Shown: positions 52,698 through 60,622 of the stretch, one piece after another
Layout: each line of letters opens with the position of its first letter
How positions within the stretch are numbered: position 1 is the stretch's first letter
Assembly: GCA_021648845.1 (NCBI GenBank)
Contig: JAKJHY010000017.1
Span: 1 to 64,000 of the forward strand
From: Mycobacterium sp. MBM
GTDB lineage: Bacteria > Actinomycetota > Actinomycetes > Mycobacteriales > Mycobacteriaceae
Length of the DNA: 64,000 bases
Direction: 5' to 3'
The notes under the pieces: model-generated
The model's database searches: none
Told to the model about the DNA's origin: nothing
Seen by the model: only the letters and a program-made list of their open reading frames with translations
Made by a program: the position numbers and the translations under genes

Positions 52698-53403
52698 CCC
52701 GCAGCACCGGCCAGCCGTTCCGTGCCGCCGCGGCCGCCAGGCCCGGCCGGGGATTGACTGCTGTGGGGTGTCCGACCGCATCGAGTACCGGCAGATCCTC
52801 GGTCCCGTCGGCATAGCAGAAGCTCGTCGCCAGATCGATACCGTGTGCGTCACTGAATTCCATCACGGCCCTTGCCTTCTGGCGTCCCCAGATGATGGGT
52901 CTGACGATCTGGCCGGTCAGTCGGTCCTCGGCGTCCACCTCGAAGTGGTTACACAACACGTGCTCGATGCCGAGATGGCGGGCCACCGGTCCGGCGTGCA
53001 TCGTCAGCGCCGAGGAACTCATCGCCACGGTATGTCCGCGCTCCTGGTGGGCGGCGACCACCTGCGTCATCACCGGGAAGAGCCGGGTGGCGATCCTGGT
53101 GGTGAACAATTCGTCGCCGAGTGCCTCCAGATCGGCCAGTGGTTCCCCAGCGAGATAGCCCGCCGCGCGCTGCAACAGTCTCGCGAATTGCATCCGTCCG
53201 AGCTTGTAGCGCACGCTCGCCTCGAAGATTCCGGACAGCTCCCCGAAGCCGGATTGCCCGTTGCGGATGCGATGGCCCGCATGGACGGTCGCGGTGAACC
53301 CGCGCACCAGGGTGCCGTCGAGATCGAAGAACGCGCCGATACCGGGGCCCGGCGGGCTCTCCCGTATGGCGGGCAGCGGGTCGCTCACCCTTCCATTGTG
53401 CAA
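52645..53403 (-). CDS. HAD-superfamily phosphatase (SerB-like, subfamily IB)
   Basis: 252 residues. Motif I is FFDLDGTLVRGF with the nucleophile Asp near residue 27, motif II is AMSSSALTM, motif III the Lys in GRQKARAV, and motif IV FCYADGTEDLPVLD. A helical cap lies between motifs I and II (IB type). It dephosphorylates a small phosphoester. The start is uncertain: TTG at 53403 or GTG at 53388. Next on the same strand is the KstR-box DapB-like gene, 10 bp upstream, so both could share the transcript. Confidence 0.82.
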   Translation of the reverse strand: MHNGRVSDPLPAIRESPPGPGIGAFFDLDGTLVRGFTATVHAGHRIRNGQSGFGELSGIFEASVRYKLGRMQFARLLQRAAGYLAGEPLADLEALGDELFTTRIATRLFPVMTQVVAAHQERGHTVAMSSSALTMHAGPVARHLGIEHVLCNHFEVDAEDRLTGQIVRPIIWGRQKARAVMEFSDAHGIDLATSFCYADGTEDLPVLDAVGHPTAVNPRPGLAAAAARNGWPVLRVSSDEDRRWWSRAPGIR

Positions 53404-53413
53404 GCCACCCGGA

Positions 53414-54490
53414 CTAGGTCGGATAGACCAAGCCCCGGCCGGTGCCCAGCGGCAGATCTAGGGTGGTGCGGATACCCGGTGCGGCGGCCACCACGTCGGG
53501 GATGGCATTGACGATCCGGCCGGCCGCGGCCAGGATAGCGGCGTAATTGTGGTCGCCGCGGCTGCTGGTCGGGCAGATGTCGACGACGTAGGACGGCTCG
53601 CCGGTGATTTCCACCCGGTAGGAACCGCCCGGCTGCGCGGGCTGAGCCCAGTCCGGGCGCAGATCCTCGCGCACCCGGGTGATGTGTTCGACGACGATCA
53701 CCGGCTTGCCACCGACCATCCCGTTGATCTCGAAGCGCATCGCGGCCACCGTGCCCTTGGCGATGACGCCGGTGGCAACCGGGATGTCTTCGGGAGCCGG
53801 CTCCAGTTCGTAGTGCTCGGTGATCTCGTCGAGCTCGACACCCAGCCCGGCGGCCAACATCCGGATCGCCGTACCCCATGCCGCGGCCAGGACGCCGGGG
53901 AGAAACAGCATGCCGGGCTGGTCGAGGGGGTTGCCGAACCCCATCACGATCGACATCACCTCGGTGCCGTCGTAGGTGGCGTAGTCGGCGATCTCCATGG
54001 TCTTGACCTGATCGATGCGCTGGCAGGTGCTGGCGATCGCGAACGGCACCAGGTCGGTGGCGAACCCGGGGTCGACACCGGTGATGTACACACTCGAGTT
54101 GCCCAGTTGCGCGGCGTCTTGCACCCGGGTGATGGCTTTCTCCGGCATCGCGCCCCACGGGAACTGCAGTCCGCCGGGTGCCGAGCCGACCACGTTGACC
54201 CCGGCCGACAGTGCCGCGATCACGTCGCGGGTCGCCTCGACGGGGCGGGTGTCGCCCATCGCGCAGTAGACCAGGCAGTCCGGCTTCGCCGCCAGCGCGT
54301 CCGCGATGCCCAGGGTCGCGGTCACTCCGGTGGCGGTGTCCAGGCCGGCGAGTTCCCCGGCATCGATACCGACTTTGGCCTCGGTGGACGTACCGACCGC
54401 GACCAGGTCGAATCGGGGATCCTGAATGAGCTGGATCAAGGCCAGTCGGCCGCAGTTGCCGGTGCCGACGAGTGCCACGCGAATGGCCAT
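53414..54490 (-). CDS. NAD(P)-dependent dehydrogenase, DapB/2,4-diaminopentanoate dehydrogenase-like
   Basis: 358 residues. The Rossmann motif is MAIRVALVGTGNCGRLALIQLIQD, followed by LVYCAMGDTRP, and a C-terminal domain similar to dihydrodipicolinate reductase relatives (GVDPGFATDLVPFAIASTCQRID). True DapB is about 245 residues in mycobacteria, so this is a different enzyme. A KstR box is shared with the divergent SDR gene, so a role in sterol catabolism is likely; its substrate is unknown. GAGGAG precedes the ATG. Confidence 0.82.
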   Translation of the reverse strand: MAIRVALVGTGNCGRLALIQLIQDPRFDLVAVGTSTEAKVGIDAGELAGLDTATGVTATLGIADALAAKPDCLVYCAMGDTRPVEATRDVIAALSAGVNVVGSAPGGLQFPWGAMPEKAITRVQDAAQLGNSSVYITGVDPGFATDLVPFAIASTCQRIDQVKTMEIADYATYDGTEVMSIVMGFGNPLDQPGMLFLPGVLAAAWGTAIRMLAAGLGVELDEITEHYELEPAPEDIPVATGVIAKGTVAAMRFEINGMVGGKPVIVVEHITRVREDLRPDWAQPAQPGGSYRVEITGEPSYVVDICPTSSRGDHNYAAILAAAGRIVNAIPDVVAAAPGIRTTLDLPLGTGRGLVYPT

Positions 54491-54546
54491 ACAGATCTCC
54501 TCAGGGTGTTTGGTCTGATCGCAGTATGCGTGGGCCGGCTGCAAAT

Positions 54547-54560
54547 TGGAACAGGTTCTA
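54547..54560. promoter_or_regulatory. KstR box between the divergent dehydrogenase genes
   Basis: TGGAACAGGTTCTA fits TNNAACNNGTTNNA. It lies 57 bp from the DapB-like start and 34 bp from the SDR start, so one site may control both. Confidence 0.75.
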
Positions 54561-54593
54561 GTTTATTTCGGGGTTGAGGTAGCCTGACGCCCC

Positions 54594-55337
54594 ATGGGAC
54601 GCGTGGACGGAAAAGTTGTACTCATCAGCGGTGGCGCACAGGGGATGGGCGCCGCGCACGCCAAGATGCTCATCGACGAAGGCGCCAAGGTGGTGGTCGG
54701 CGACATCCTCGATGACAAGGGCGCGGCGCTGGCCGACGAGCTCGGCGACTCCGTGCGCTACGTCCACCTCGACGTCACCGATGCCGAGCAGTGGGCGGCG
54801 GCGGTCGACACCGCCGTCGAGACCTACGGCAGCCTGACCACCCTGGTGAACAACGCCGGCATCGTCGCGCTCGGCAAGATCGGCCAGTTCGACATGGCCA
54901 AGTGGCAGAAGGTCATCGACGTCAACCTGACCGGGACATTCCTCGGGATGCAGGCGGTCGTCGAGCAGATGAAGGCCGCCGGCGGTGGTTCGATCATCAA
55001 CGTGTCCTCGATCGAGGGGCTGCGCGGCGCGCCCATGGTGCACCCGTACGTCGCCTCCAAGTGGGCGGTGCGCGGGCTGGCCAAATCCGCGGCGATCGAA
55101 CTCGGCAAGTTCAACATCCGGATCAACTCGCTGCACCCGGGCTTCATCCGTACCCCGATGACCAAGCACTTCCCCGACGATATGGTGACCTCCCCGCTGG
55201 GGCGGCCGGGGCAGTCCGAAGAGGTCTCCACCTTCGTGGTGTTCCTGACCAGCGACGAGTCCTCCTTCTCCACCGGCGCCGAGTTCGTGGTCGACGGTGG
55301 CCTGATCACCGACGTGCCGCACAAGGATCTGTTCTAG
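54594..55337 (+). CDS. Short-chain dehydrogenase (FabG3/hydroxysteroid dehydrogenase type)
   Basis: 247 residues. Cofactor site GGAQGMGAAHA (residues 13-23) with Asp37 after beta-2, favouring NAD. Structural NNAG at 86-89; catalytic Ser139, Tyr152 and Lys156 (YVASK). The sequence resembles M. tuberculosis FabG3 (Rv2002), a 3-alpha,20-beta-hydroxysteroid dehydrogenase. Its KstR box supports steroid oxidation. A 10-bp hairpin follows. Confidence 0.9.
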   Translation: MGRVDGKVVLISGGAQGMGAAHAKMLIDEGAKVVVGDILDDKGAALADELGDSVRYVHLDVTDAEQWAAAVDTAVETYGSLTTLVNNAGIVALGKIGQFDMAKWQKVIDVNLTGTFLGMQAVVEQMKAAGGGSIINVSSIEGLRGAPMVHPYVASKWAVRGLAKSAAIELGKFNIRINSLHPGFIRTPMTKHFPDDMVTSPLGRPGQSEEVSTFVVFLTSDESSFSTGAEFVVDGGLITDVPHKDLF

Positions 55338-55338
55338 G

Positions 55339-55362
55339 CATCCCGATCGGCTGATCGGGATG
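55339..55362 (+). terminator. 10-bp hairpin after the SDR gene
   Basis: CATCCCGATC-GGCT-GATCGGGATG, 2 nt after the stop. No U-tract. Confidence 0.5.
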
Positions 55363-55429
55363 GGGCGGTCCTGGACCGGTGGGAGCGGCAGGGGAGGATG
55401 GACGCACAGCCGACCACAGGAGGACGACG

Positions 55430-55654
55430 ATGGCCGACGTAACCGAACGGCAGGCGCTTGCCCAGATCACCGAGGATCACGGGTGGAACCGCCGGGTCGC
55501 CGACCGGGTCGACATCTATCTGCGGGGCGCCTCCCGCATCCGGGTGATCTGGCAGGGCGATGAGGCCATCAGTGGTGGGTCCCGCTATCAGGACGACATC
55601 ATGGAGCAGTACAGCCGCGACCTGGCGACCGTGAAGGGCTGGCTGTCGCACTAG
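55430..55654 (+). CDS. Small conserved-looking protein
   Basis: 74 residues (MADVTERQALAQITEDHGWNRRVADRVDIYLRG...). AGGAGG lies 8 nt before the ATG. The middle alternates basic and hydrophobic residues (DIYLRGASRIRVIWQGD), suggesting a beta hairpin. No family assigned. It lies between the SDR terminator and cinA, and its stop is 26 bp before the cinA start. Confidence 0.6.
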   Translation: MADVTERQALAQITEDHGWNRRVADRVDIYLRGASRIRVIWQGDEAISGGSRYQDDIMEQYSRDLATVKGWLSH

Positions 55655-55668
55655 CGTCGGCCGGTGCA

Positions 55669-55674
55669 TAGGCT
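55669..55674 (+). promoter_or_regulatory. -10 element for leaderless cinA
   Basis: TAGGCT lies 6 nt before ATG 55681 with no Shine-Dalgarno. Confidence 0.45.
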
Positions 55675-55680
55675 GCGTTG

Positions 55681-56955
55681 ATGAGTGTGCGCGCCGCCAT
55701 CGTGGTGACCGGAACCGAGGTGTTGACCGGTCGGATCCAGGATCTCAACGGACCATGGCTCGCGGACCGGCTGCTGGAGCTGGGCGTGGAACTGGCCTAT
55801 GTCATCCAGTGCGGCGATCGCGCCGACGATATCGAGGCGCAGTTGCGTTTCCTGGCCGGTGCGGGTGTGGACCTCATCATCACCAGCGGCGGGCTGGGCC
55901 CGACGGCCGATGACCTCACGGTGGCCACCGTGGCCCGCTTCGCCGGTCGCGAGTTGCTGCTCGACGCCCCGCTGGAAGCCCGCATCGCCGGAATCCTTCG
56001 GACTCTGGTCGCCGGCCGCGAGGGAGTCGATTTCGACGCCGTCATGGCCGCCAATCGCAAACAGGCCATGGTCCCCGCCGGGGCGGAGATCCTGGATCCC
56101 GTCGGCACCGCTCCGGGGGTCGTCCTGCCGGGAGAACCGACCGTCGTGGTGCTGCCCGGCCCGCCACGCGAATTGCAGCCGATGTGGTCGGCCGCCGTGG
56201 ACACGGCGGCCGTCCGGCAGGCGATCGCCGCACGCACCGAGTACCGCCAGCAGACGATCCGGATGTTCGGCCTGCCCGAGTCCGGCCTGGCGGAGACGCT
56301 GCGGGTGGCCGAGGCGAGTATCGACGGCTTCACCGACCTCGAGGTGACCACCTGCCTGCGCCGCGGGGAGCTGGAGATCGTCACCCGCTACGAACCGAGC
56401 GCTGCCGGGGCATACGCGGCGCTGGTGGACTTGTTACGCGCGCACCACTCGCGAGAACTGTTCTCCGAGGACGGCGCGCTGATCGATGACCAGGTCGCCG
56501 ACCTGCTGGCCGGTCGCCGGTTCGCCACCGCAGAATCGTGCACCGCCGGCCTGCTGGCCGCGCGCCTGGCGGACCGGGCAGGCTCGTCGGCCTATCTGGC
56601 CGGCGGGGTGGTGTCCTATTCCAACGAGGCCAAAGTGGCACTGCTCGGGGTGGACGCCACGCTGATCGCCGAGCACGGGGCGGTCTCCGAACCGGTGGCC
56701 CGGGCGATGGCCGAGGGGGCGTTGGCGCGGTTCGACGCCGACACCGCGGTCGGCATCACCGGAATCGCGGGCCCCGGCGGTGGTTCGCGGGAGAAGCCGG
56801 TCGGCACCGTGTGCTTCGGCGTGGCGGTCAGTGGCCGGCCGACGCTGGTGCGTACGCTCCGGTTGCCGGGAGACCGCAGCGATGTACGGGAACGCTCGAC
56901 AACGGTGGCGATGCACCTGCTGCGCAGCGAGCTACTGGCATCATCGGGTGACTAG
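55681..56955 (+). CDS. cinA: CinA family protein
   Basis: 424 residues. The N-terminal MoCF-type domain contains VTGTEVLTGRIQDLNGPWLADRL, SGGLGPTADDLT and LPGPPREL; the C-terminal CinA domain contains FATAESCTAGLLAARLAD and GITGIAGPGGGSREKPVGTV. Full-length CinA combines ADP-ribose pyrophosphatase and NMN deamidase activities in NAD recycling; in M. tuberculosis (Rv1901) it is implicated in tolerance to NAD-adduct drugs such as isoniazid. The stop overlaps the stop of the convergent LLM gene by 4 bp. Confidence 0.94.
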   Translation: MSVRAAIVVTGTEVLTGRIQDLNGPWLADRLLELGVELAYVIQCGDRADDIEAQLRFLAGAGVDLIITSGGLGPTADDLTVATVARFAGRELLLDAPLEARIAGILRTLVAGREGVDFDAVMAANRKQAMVPAGAEILDPVGTAPGVVLPGEPTVVVLPGPPRELQPMWSAAVDTAAVRQAIAARTEYRQQTIRMFGLPESGLAETLRVAEASIDGFTDLEVTTCLRRGELEIVTRYEPSAAGAYAALVDLLRAHHSRELFSEDGALIDDQVADLLAGRRFATAESCTAGLLAARLADRAGSSAYLAGGVVSYSNEAKVALLGVDATLIAEHGAVSEPVARAMAEGALARFDADTAVGITGIAGPGGGSREKPVGTVCFGVAVSGRPTLVRTLRLPGDRSDVRERSTTVAMHLLRSELLASSGD

Positions 56956-57890
56956 CAGTTGAACGCGGAAATGACCTCGCGGGCAAGCAGTTCCAGGGTT
57001 TGGTCGGACGCACGGTCGTGGGTGAACAGCACGACCTGACCGAACCCCAGGTCTTGCCACCGCCGAAGTCGCTCGACGATCGTCGGTGCGGTACCGATCA
57101 GCCCACCCTCGGCGAGGCCGAAACCGGTTGCACCGAATCGCTTCTCGGCGAACTCGCGGACCTTCGGCAGCGAATGCTCGTCCGGGGCCAGCGCCATTAC
57201 CGCCTCCACCGACATGACGATGCTGGCCGGATCGCGCCCGATGTCGGCGCAGAGGCTGCGCAGCACCGATTGTTTGTGCTCGAGTTCGCCGAGTGCATAG
57301 GTGGGCACGTTCCAGACATCGGCGTAGCGCGCCACCAGTGGCAGCGTGTACTTTTCGCCGACACCTCCGACCACGATGGGTGGGCGCGGCTGCTGGAGCG
57401 CACCCGGACGGATGGGCATGTCCCGCACGGTGTAATGAGTGCCGTTGAAGTCGACGGTGTCGCCAGCGAACGCCTGGGTCAGGATCTCCAGCGTCTCGCC
57501 GAGCCGCTCGGAGCGGGTGGCGAAGGATCCCCAGTCCAGTCCGGCGCGCCGGTGCTCGTCCTCGATGGACCCGCTGCCGATGCCCAGTTGCAGACGGCCC
57601 GCCGATATCTGGTCGAGCGTGGTGGCCATCTTCGCCAGCATCGCCGGATGCCGGAACTGGTTGCACAGCACCATGTGCCCGATCCGCAATCGCTCGGTGC
57701 GGCTGAGCAGTGCGGTGGCCAATGTCCACGCTTCCAGCGAGTCGATCTCGGGCAGCCCGGGGGCGTACAGGTGGTCGTACAGCCACAGCGAGCCGATTCC
57801 GAGTTCCTCGCAGCGCACGGCGCGGTGCAGCACATCGGAATAGGAGAAACCCATCTGCGGCACGTAGACGCCGATGTCCAGGGCAGCCAT
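56952..57890 (-). CDS. LLM-class F420-dependent oxidoreductase (I)
   Basis: 312 residues of the luciferase-like (beta/alpha)8 fold. The N-terminal IGVYVPQMGFSYSDVLHRAVRCEELGIGSLWLYDHLYAPG, ATALLSRTERLRIGHMVLCNQFRHPAMLAKMATTLDQISAGRLQLGIGSG, and VVGGVGEKYTLPLVARYADVWN are typical of F420-dependent enzymes in mycobacteria. It has an 8-bp gap to the second LLM gene, so they are one operon with an alpha/beta hydrolase. ATG at 57890 chosen. Substrate unknown. Confidence 0.88.
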   Translation of the reverse strand: MAALDIGVYVPQMGFSYSDVLHRAVRCEELGIGSLWLYDHLYAPGLPEIDSLEAWTLATALLSRTERLRIGHMVLCNQFRHPAMLAKMATTLDQISAGRLQLGIGSGSIEDEHRRAGLDWGSFATRSERLGETLEILTQAFAGDTVDFNGTHYTVRDMPIRPGALQQPRPPIVVGGVGEKYTLPLVARYADVWNVPTYALGELEHKQSVLRSLCADIGRDPASIVMSVEAVMALAPDEHSLPKVREFAEKRFGATGFGLAEGGLIGTAPTIVERLRRWQDLGFGQVVLFTHDRASDQTLELLAREVISAFNC

Positions 57891-57898
57891 CGGCGGGC

Positions 57899-58759
57899 TC
57901 AGTTCAGCACGGGTGCCAGTCGACGCCACTGCTGCATCGGAAGGGCTGTCGGGTCGGTGTCCAGGACCTGCACGCAGACGTGGTCCGCGCCGGCGGCCTT
58001 GTGCTGGTTGACCCGTCGCAGGATCGCCTCCTCGTCACCCCACACCACCACCGCGTCGACGAGGCGGTCGCTGACCGAACGTATGTCCTCTTCGGTGAAA
58101 CCGGAACGAAGGAGATTGTTTGCGTAGTTCGGCATGGCCAGATAGCCGCGCACCCACTCGCGTCCGATCCCGCGTGCCACATCGGCGTCGGTGCTGAGCA
58201 CCGCGGTCTGCTCGGGTGCCAGCAGCGGGCCGTCGCCGAGGCGCTCCCGCGCGGTCGCGGTGTGCTCGGGGGTGACCAGGTATGGGTGCGCGCCGCGGGA
58301 ACGGTCAGCGGCCAGCCGCAGCATCTTGGGCCCCAGCGCGGCGAGCACCCGATCCTCGGCGGCGACCGGCTGATCGGCACGGTCCAGCCCGTCCAGGAAC
58401 GCCGCGGTGGCCGCCAGCGGTTTGCGGTAGGTGCCCGGCGATTTGGAGTCGATGAGCGGCGCGTGGCTGACGCCGATACCGAGCAGGAACCGCCTGCCGT
58501 GTACCGCGGACAGCCGCGCGTGGGCGGCCGCGACGTCGGCGGGCTCGTGCATCCAGAGGTTCAGGATGCCGGTCGCGATGGTCGTGGTCTTGGTGGCGGT
58601 CAGCAGGTTCTCTACCGCGTCGAGCACCGGACCGCCGACGTCGGGGATCCACAGCGCGGGGTAGCCGAGTTCCTCCAGTTCGGCCGCCGCATCGGCGGCC
58701 GCCCCGGCGTCACCATAGCGAAGGGGTGCGCTCCAGATTCCGGTGCCCGAAAGTTCCAC
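57899..58759 (-). CDS. LLM-class F420-dependent oxidoreductase (II)
   Basis: 286 residues. Shorter variant: ELEELGYPALWIPDVGGPVLDAVENLLTATKTTTIATGILNLWMHEPADVAAAHARL, then RRFLLGIGVSHAPLIDS and VRGYLAMPNYANNLLRSGFTEEDI. This is the TIGR03620-like group found in mycobacteria. The GTG at 58759 follows GGAG at 8 nt. It lies 14 bp after the alpha/beta hydrolase gene. Two dissimilar LLM genes side by side suggest successive or alternative redox steps on one compound. Confidence 0.87.
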   Translation of the reverse strand: MELSGTGIWSAPLRYGDAGAAADAAAELEELGYPALWIPDVGGPVLDAVENLLTATKTTTIATGILNLWMHEPADVAAAHARLSAVHGRRFLLGIGVSHAPLIDSKSPGTYRKPLAATAAFLDGLDRADQPVAAEDRVLAALGPKMLRLAADRSRGAHPYLVTPEHTATARERLGDGPLLAPEQTAVLSTDADVARGIGREWVRGYLAMPNYANNLLRSGFTEEDIRSVSDRLVDAVVVWGDEEAILRRVNQHKAAGADHVCVQVLDTDPTALPMQQWRRLAPVLN

Positions 58760-58773
58760 GTACCGAACTCCTT

Positions 58774-59694
58774 TCAAAGGGAGCCGCGGCCGTCGCGATC
58801 CCAGATATCTTGCATCGTACGGAGGATCTCCTCGGCGCAGCCGAGCCCCCCGAGGTGACTCTCGCCGGGCAGGACCGTCATCTCGGCGTCCGGTAGCCGC
58901 GCCACCACATGTGCGCCGTGCGCGAACGGGACGATGTGGTCCTCATCGCCGTGCCACCAGTGCACGGGCACCTTGACCTCATCGAGGCGAAAGCCCCAGT
59001 CCCGGACGAAGCCGACGATGTCGTAGAACGGGGCCGCAAGCTGTTTTCGCCCCCCGTTGAGCAGATCGTCGAGGAACATCGCCTTGAACTCGGGGCGCGC
59101 CAACAGCCGCCGGTCACCCTCCGGGGAGATCCTGGCGTAGAGCTCCAGCGCCGGTGAGCCGACCGGCGCGATCAGCCTGATCAAGGTGGCGGCCGCAATA
59201 CGAATCGGGCCACCGGCCAACTCCAGGACGGGCGCCACCGTGGAGCCGAGGTTCATCAGGCCGCTGGTGATGCCGTCGGCCCCGACGTAGGGTGCCACAC
59301 CGCCGAGCACGCCGGCGGCGACCACGCGGTCGGGCATGGCGGCCGCCGCGGCCAGCGTGTAGGGCCCGCCGCCGGAGAGTCCGATGACGGCGAAATTATC
59401 GATACCGAGTGTGTCGGCGATGACGCGCAGATCCTGGGCGAACGCCAGCACGTTCGGATACTGGTGCGGCGTCGAGGAACCGATACCCGGCCGGTCGATT
59501 CCGATCAGCCGGATCTTCGCCAGTTCGGCGTAGGCGCGGGCCTCGGCGGGGATTTGCCGGCGTGCACCGGGAGTCCCGTGCAGCCAGAACACCGCCCGGC
59601 CATGAGGATCGCCGAACTCGGCGAAGCCGAGCTGGCGGTCGGTGCTGACGGCGACGTTGCCCTCGAGCTTGGGGCGTTCGATGGGTGGAACCAT
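58774..59694 (-). CDS. Alpha/beta hydrolase
   Basis: 306 residues. The oxyanion region is FWLHGTPGARRQ, the nucleophile elbow GLSGGGPYT near residue 107, and the C-terminal Asp/His are in HGDEDHIVP and PGESHLGGLG. First gene of a three-gene operon with two LLM oxidoreductases, so it probably cleaves an ester or lactone before or after the redox steps. ATG 59694 chosen; a TTG two codons upstream is possible. Confidence 0.85.
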   Translation of the reverse strand: MVPPIERPKLEGNVAVSTDRQLGFAEFGDPHGRAVFWLHGTPGARRQIPAEARAYAELAKIRLIGIDRPGIGSSTPHQYPNVLAFAQDLRVIADTLGIDNFAVIGLSGGGPYTLAAAAAMPDRVVAAGVLGGVAPYVGADGITSGLMNLGSTVAPVLELAGGPIRIAAATLIRLIAPVGSPALELYARISPEGDRRLLARPEFKAMFLDDLLNGGRKQLAAPFYDIVGFVRDWGFRLDEVKVPVHWWHGDEDHIVPFAHGAHVVARLPDAEMTVLPGESHLGGLGCAEEILRTMQDIWDRDGRGSL

Positions 59695-59818
59695 CGGCAA
59701 AGTGTGTCATGGATTACACGCGGCCCATATCGTGGCCCTGGTGCCCGTACCCGGGTCATCGTGGAGTGACCGATTCCGGGGACAGGTGGTTGCCGGCGAT
59801 GCGATCGAGGAGGACCTC

Positions 59819-60199
59819 ATGGACGATTCCGTCGACCGCGGCGCCATTGCACTGGCGTTCTCGACGCACCGGTTCGAGGAGTCGCTACCGCATCTGGCCA
59901 AGGACGTCCAGTGGACCATCGTGGGCTACCTGGTACTCGAAGGCGCCGACGCCGTCATTCGTACCTGCGCCGAGACCCGGCAGAGCCTGGTCGACACCGA
60001 GACCAGCATGCTGCGCTGCGTGGTGGCCGCACAGGGCGATGTGGTGGCGGTGGACACGGTGGCCCGCTACAGCGGGCCCAATGGTGTGACGGCTGTGGCA
60101 GGCTGCGACATCGTCGAGTTCTCCGGCGCCCGGATCAGTGCCATCACGTCCTACGCCGTGCAGGTCGATCCCGAATGCGCAGGCGCGCCACCGCGGTAG
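59819..60199 (+). CDS. SnoaL/NTF2-like protein
   Basis: 126 residues with an NTF2-like fold: AIALAFSTHRFEESLPHLAKDVQWTIVGYLVLEGADAVIRTC and VDTVARYSGPNGVTAVAGCDIVEFSGARISAITSYAVQVDP. GAGGAGG lies 4 nt before the ATG. No conserved catalytic pair is obvious, so it may bind a ligand only. Followed by a short hairpin and the convergent WhiB gene. Confidence 0.75.
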   Translation: MDDSVDRGAIALAFSTHRFEESLPHLAKDVQWTIVGYLVLEGADAVIRTCAETRQSLVDTETSMLRCVVAAQGDVVAVDTVARYSGPNGVTAVAGCDIVEFSGARISAITSYAVQVDPECAGAPPR

Positions 60200-60217
60200 C
60201 GCTCAACACCGCTACCG
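60194..60217. terminator. Short hairpin between the NTF2-like and WhiB genes
   Basis: CGGTAGCG (60194-60201, includes the NTF2-like stop TAG) pairs with CGCTACCG (60210-60217), loop 8 nt. Confidence 0.45.
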
Positions 60218-60232
60218 GTGCACCCGAATTCG

Positions 60233-60502
60233 TCAGCGCCCGCGCCAACCTCCGTTTCGCTCCGCCAGCGAGCGCAGCTGTTTCAGTGCGAACTGGCGGC
60301 TACGCCCCGCCGGCGGCAGCACGATACCGGCCCACAGACCCTCCGCCCCCGGGGTCACGCAGGCCTCCTTCGCGCACTGCCACCGGCGGGGACAGGCTCG
60401 GCACAACGCCTTTGCGCCTTCGTCCGCCGTCGTCGTCCACCGGTCGGGATTCTGTGTGCACGGCGCCGTCCACACTCCGTCTTCGATCGATATCGGATAC
60501 AC
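60233..60502 (-). CDS. WhiB-family [4Fe-4S] transcription factor
   Basis: 89 residues from the GTG at 60502. The four cluster ligands are Cys15, Cys34, Cys37 and Cys43 (C-x18-C-x2-C-x5-C). The turn EGLWAGIVLP stands for the usual G(V/I)WGG, and a basic C-terminus (RSRQFALKQLRSLAERNGGWRGR) would contact DNA. WhiB proteins bind the primary sigma factor and respond to redox, NO or antibiotics. An in-frame ATG at 60595 would place a large dyad operator inside the coding region, so the GTG with GGGGGG 2 nt upstream is preferred. The subtype is not clear. Confidence 0.82.
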   Translation of the reverse strand: MYPISIEDGVWTAPCTQNPDRWTTTADEGAKALCRACPRRWQCAKEACVTPGAEGLWAGIVLPPAGRSRQFALKQLRSLAERNGGWRGR

Positions 60503-60547
60503 GTCCCCCCACCATCCCTTCCCGTCTCGACTATCGCGCGATGGACC

Positions 60548-60581
60548 ATACGTTTGTATCGTACCGACGATACAGACGTAT
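60548..60581. promoter_or_regulatory. 34-bp dyad operator between whiB and tetR
   Basis: Arms ATACGTTTGTATCGT (60548-60562) and ACGATACAGACGTAT (60567-60581) are complementary at 14 of 15 positions around ACCG. Nested half-sites would fit two TetR dimers. It covers the likely whiB promoter. Confidence 0.7.
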
Positions 60582-60609
60582 CGACCAGCGGTCATGGCGT
60601 GAGATTGAC

Positions 60610-60615
60610 TACGGT
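60610..60615 (+). promoter_or_regulatory. -10 element for leaderless tetR start
   Basis: TACGGT lies 7 nt before GTG 60623; no Shine-Dalgarno. Confidence 0.4.
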
Positions 60616-60622
60616 GGCATTT

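Noticed and set aside
60503..60595. WhiB start at ATG 60595
   Set aside because: It has no ribosome binding site and would put a 34-bp near-perfect dyad inside the coding region; the GTG at 60502 gives a normal-sized WhiB. Not fully excluded.
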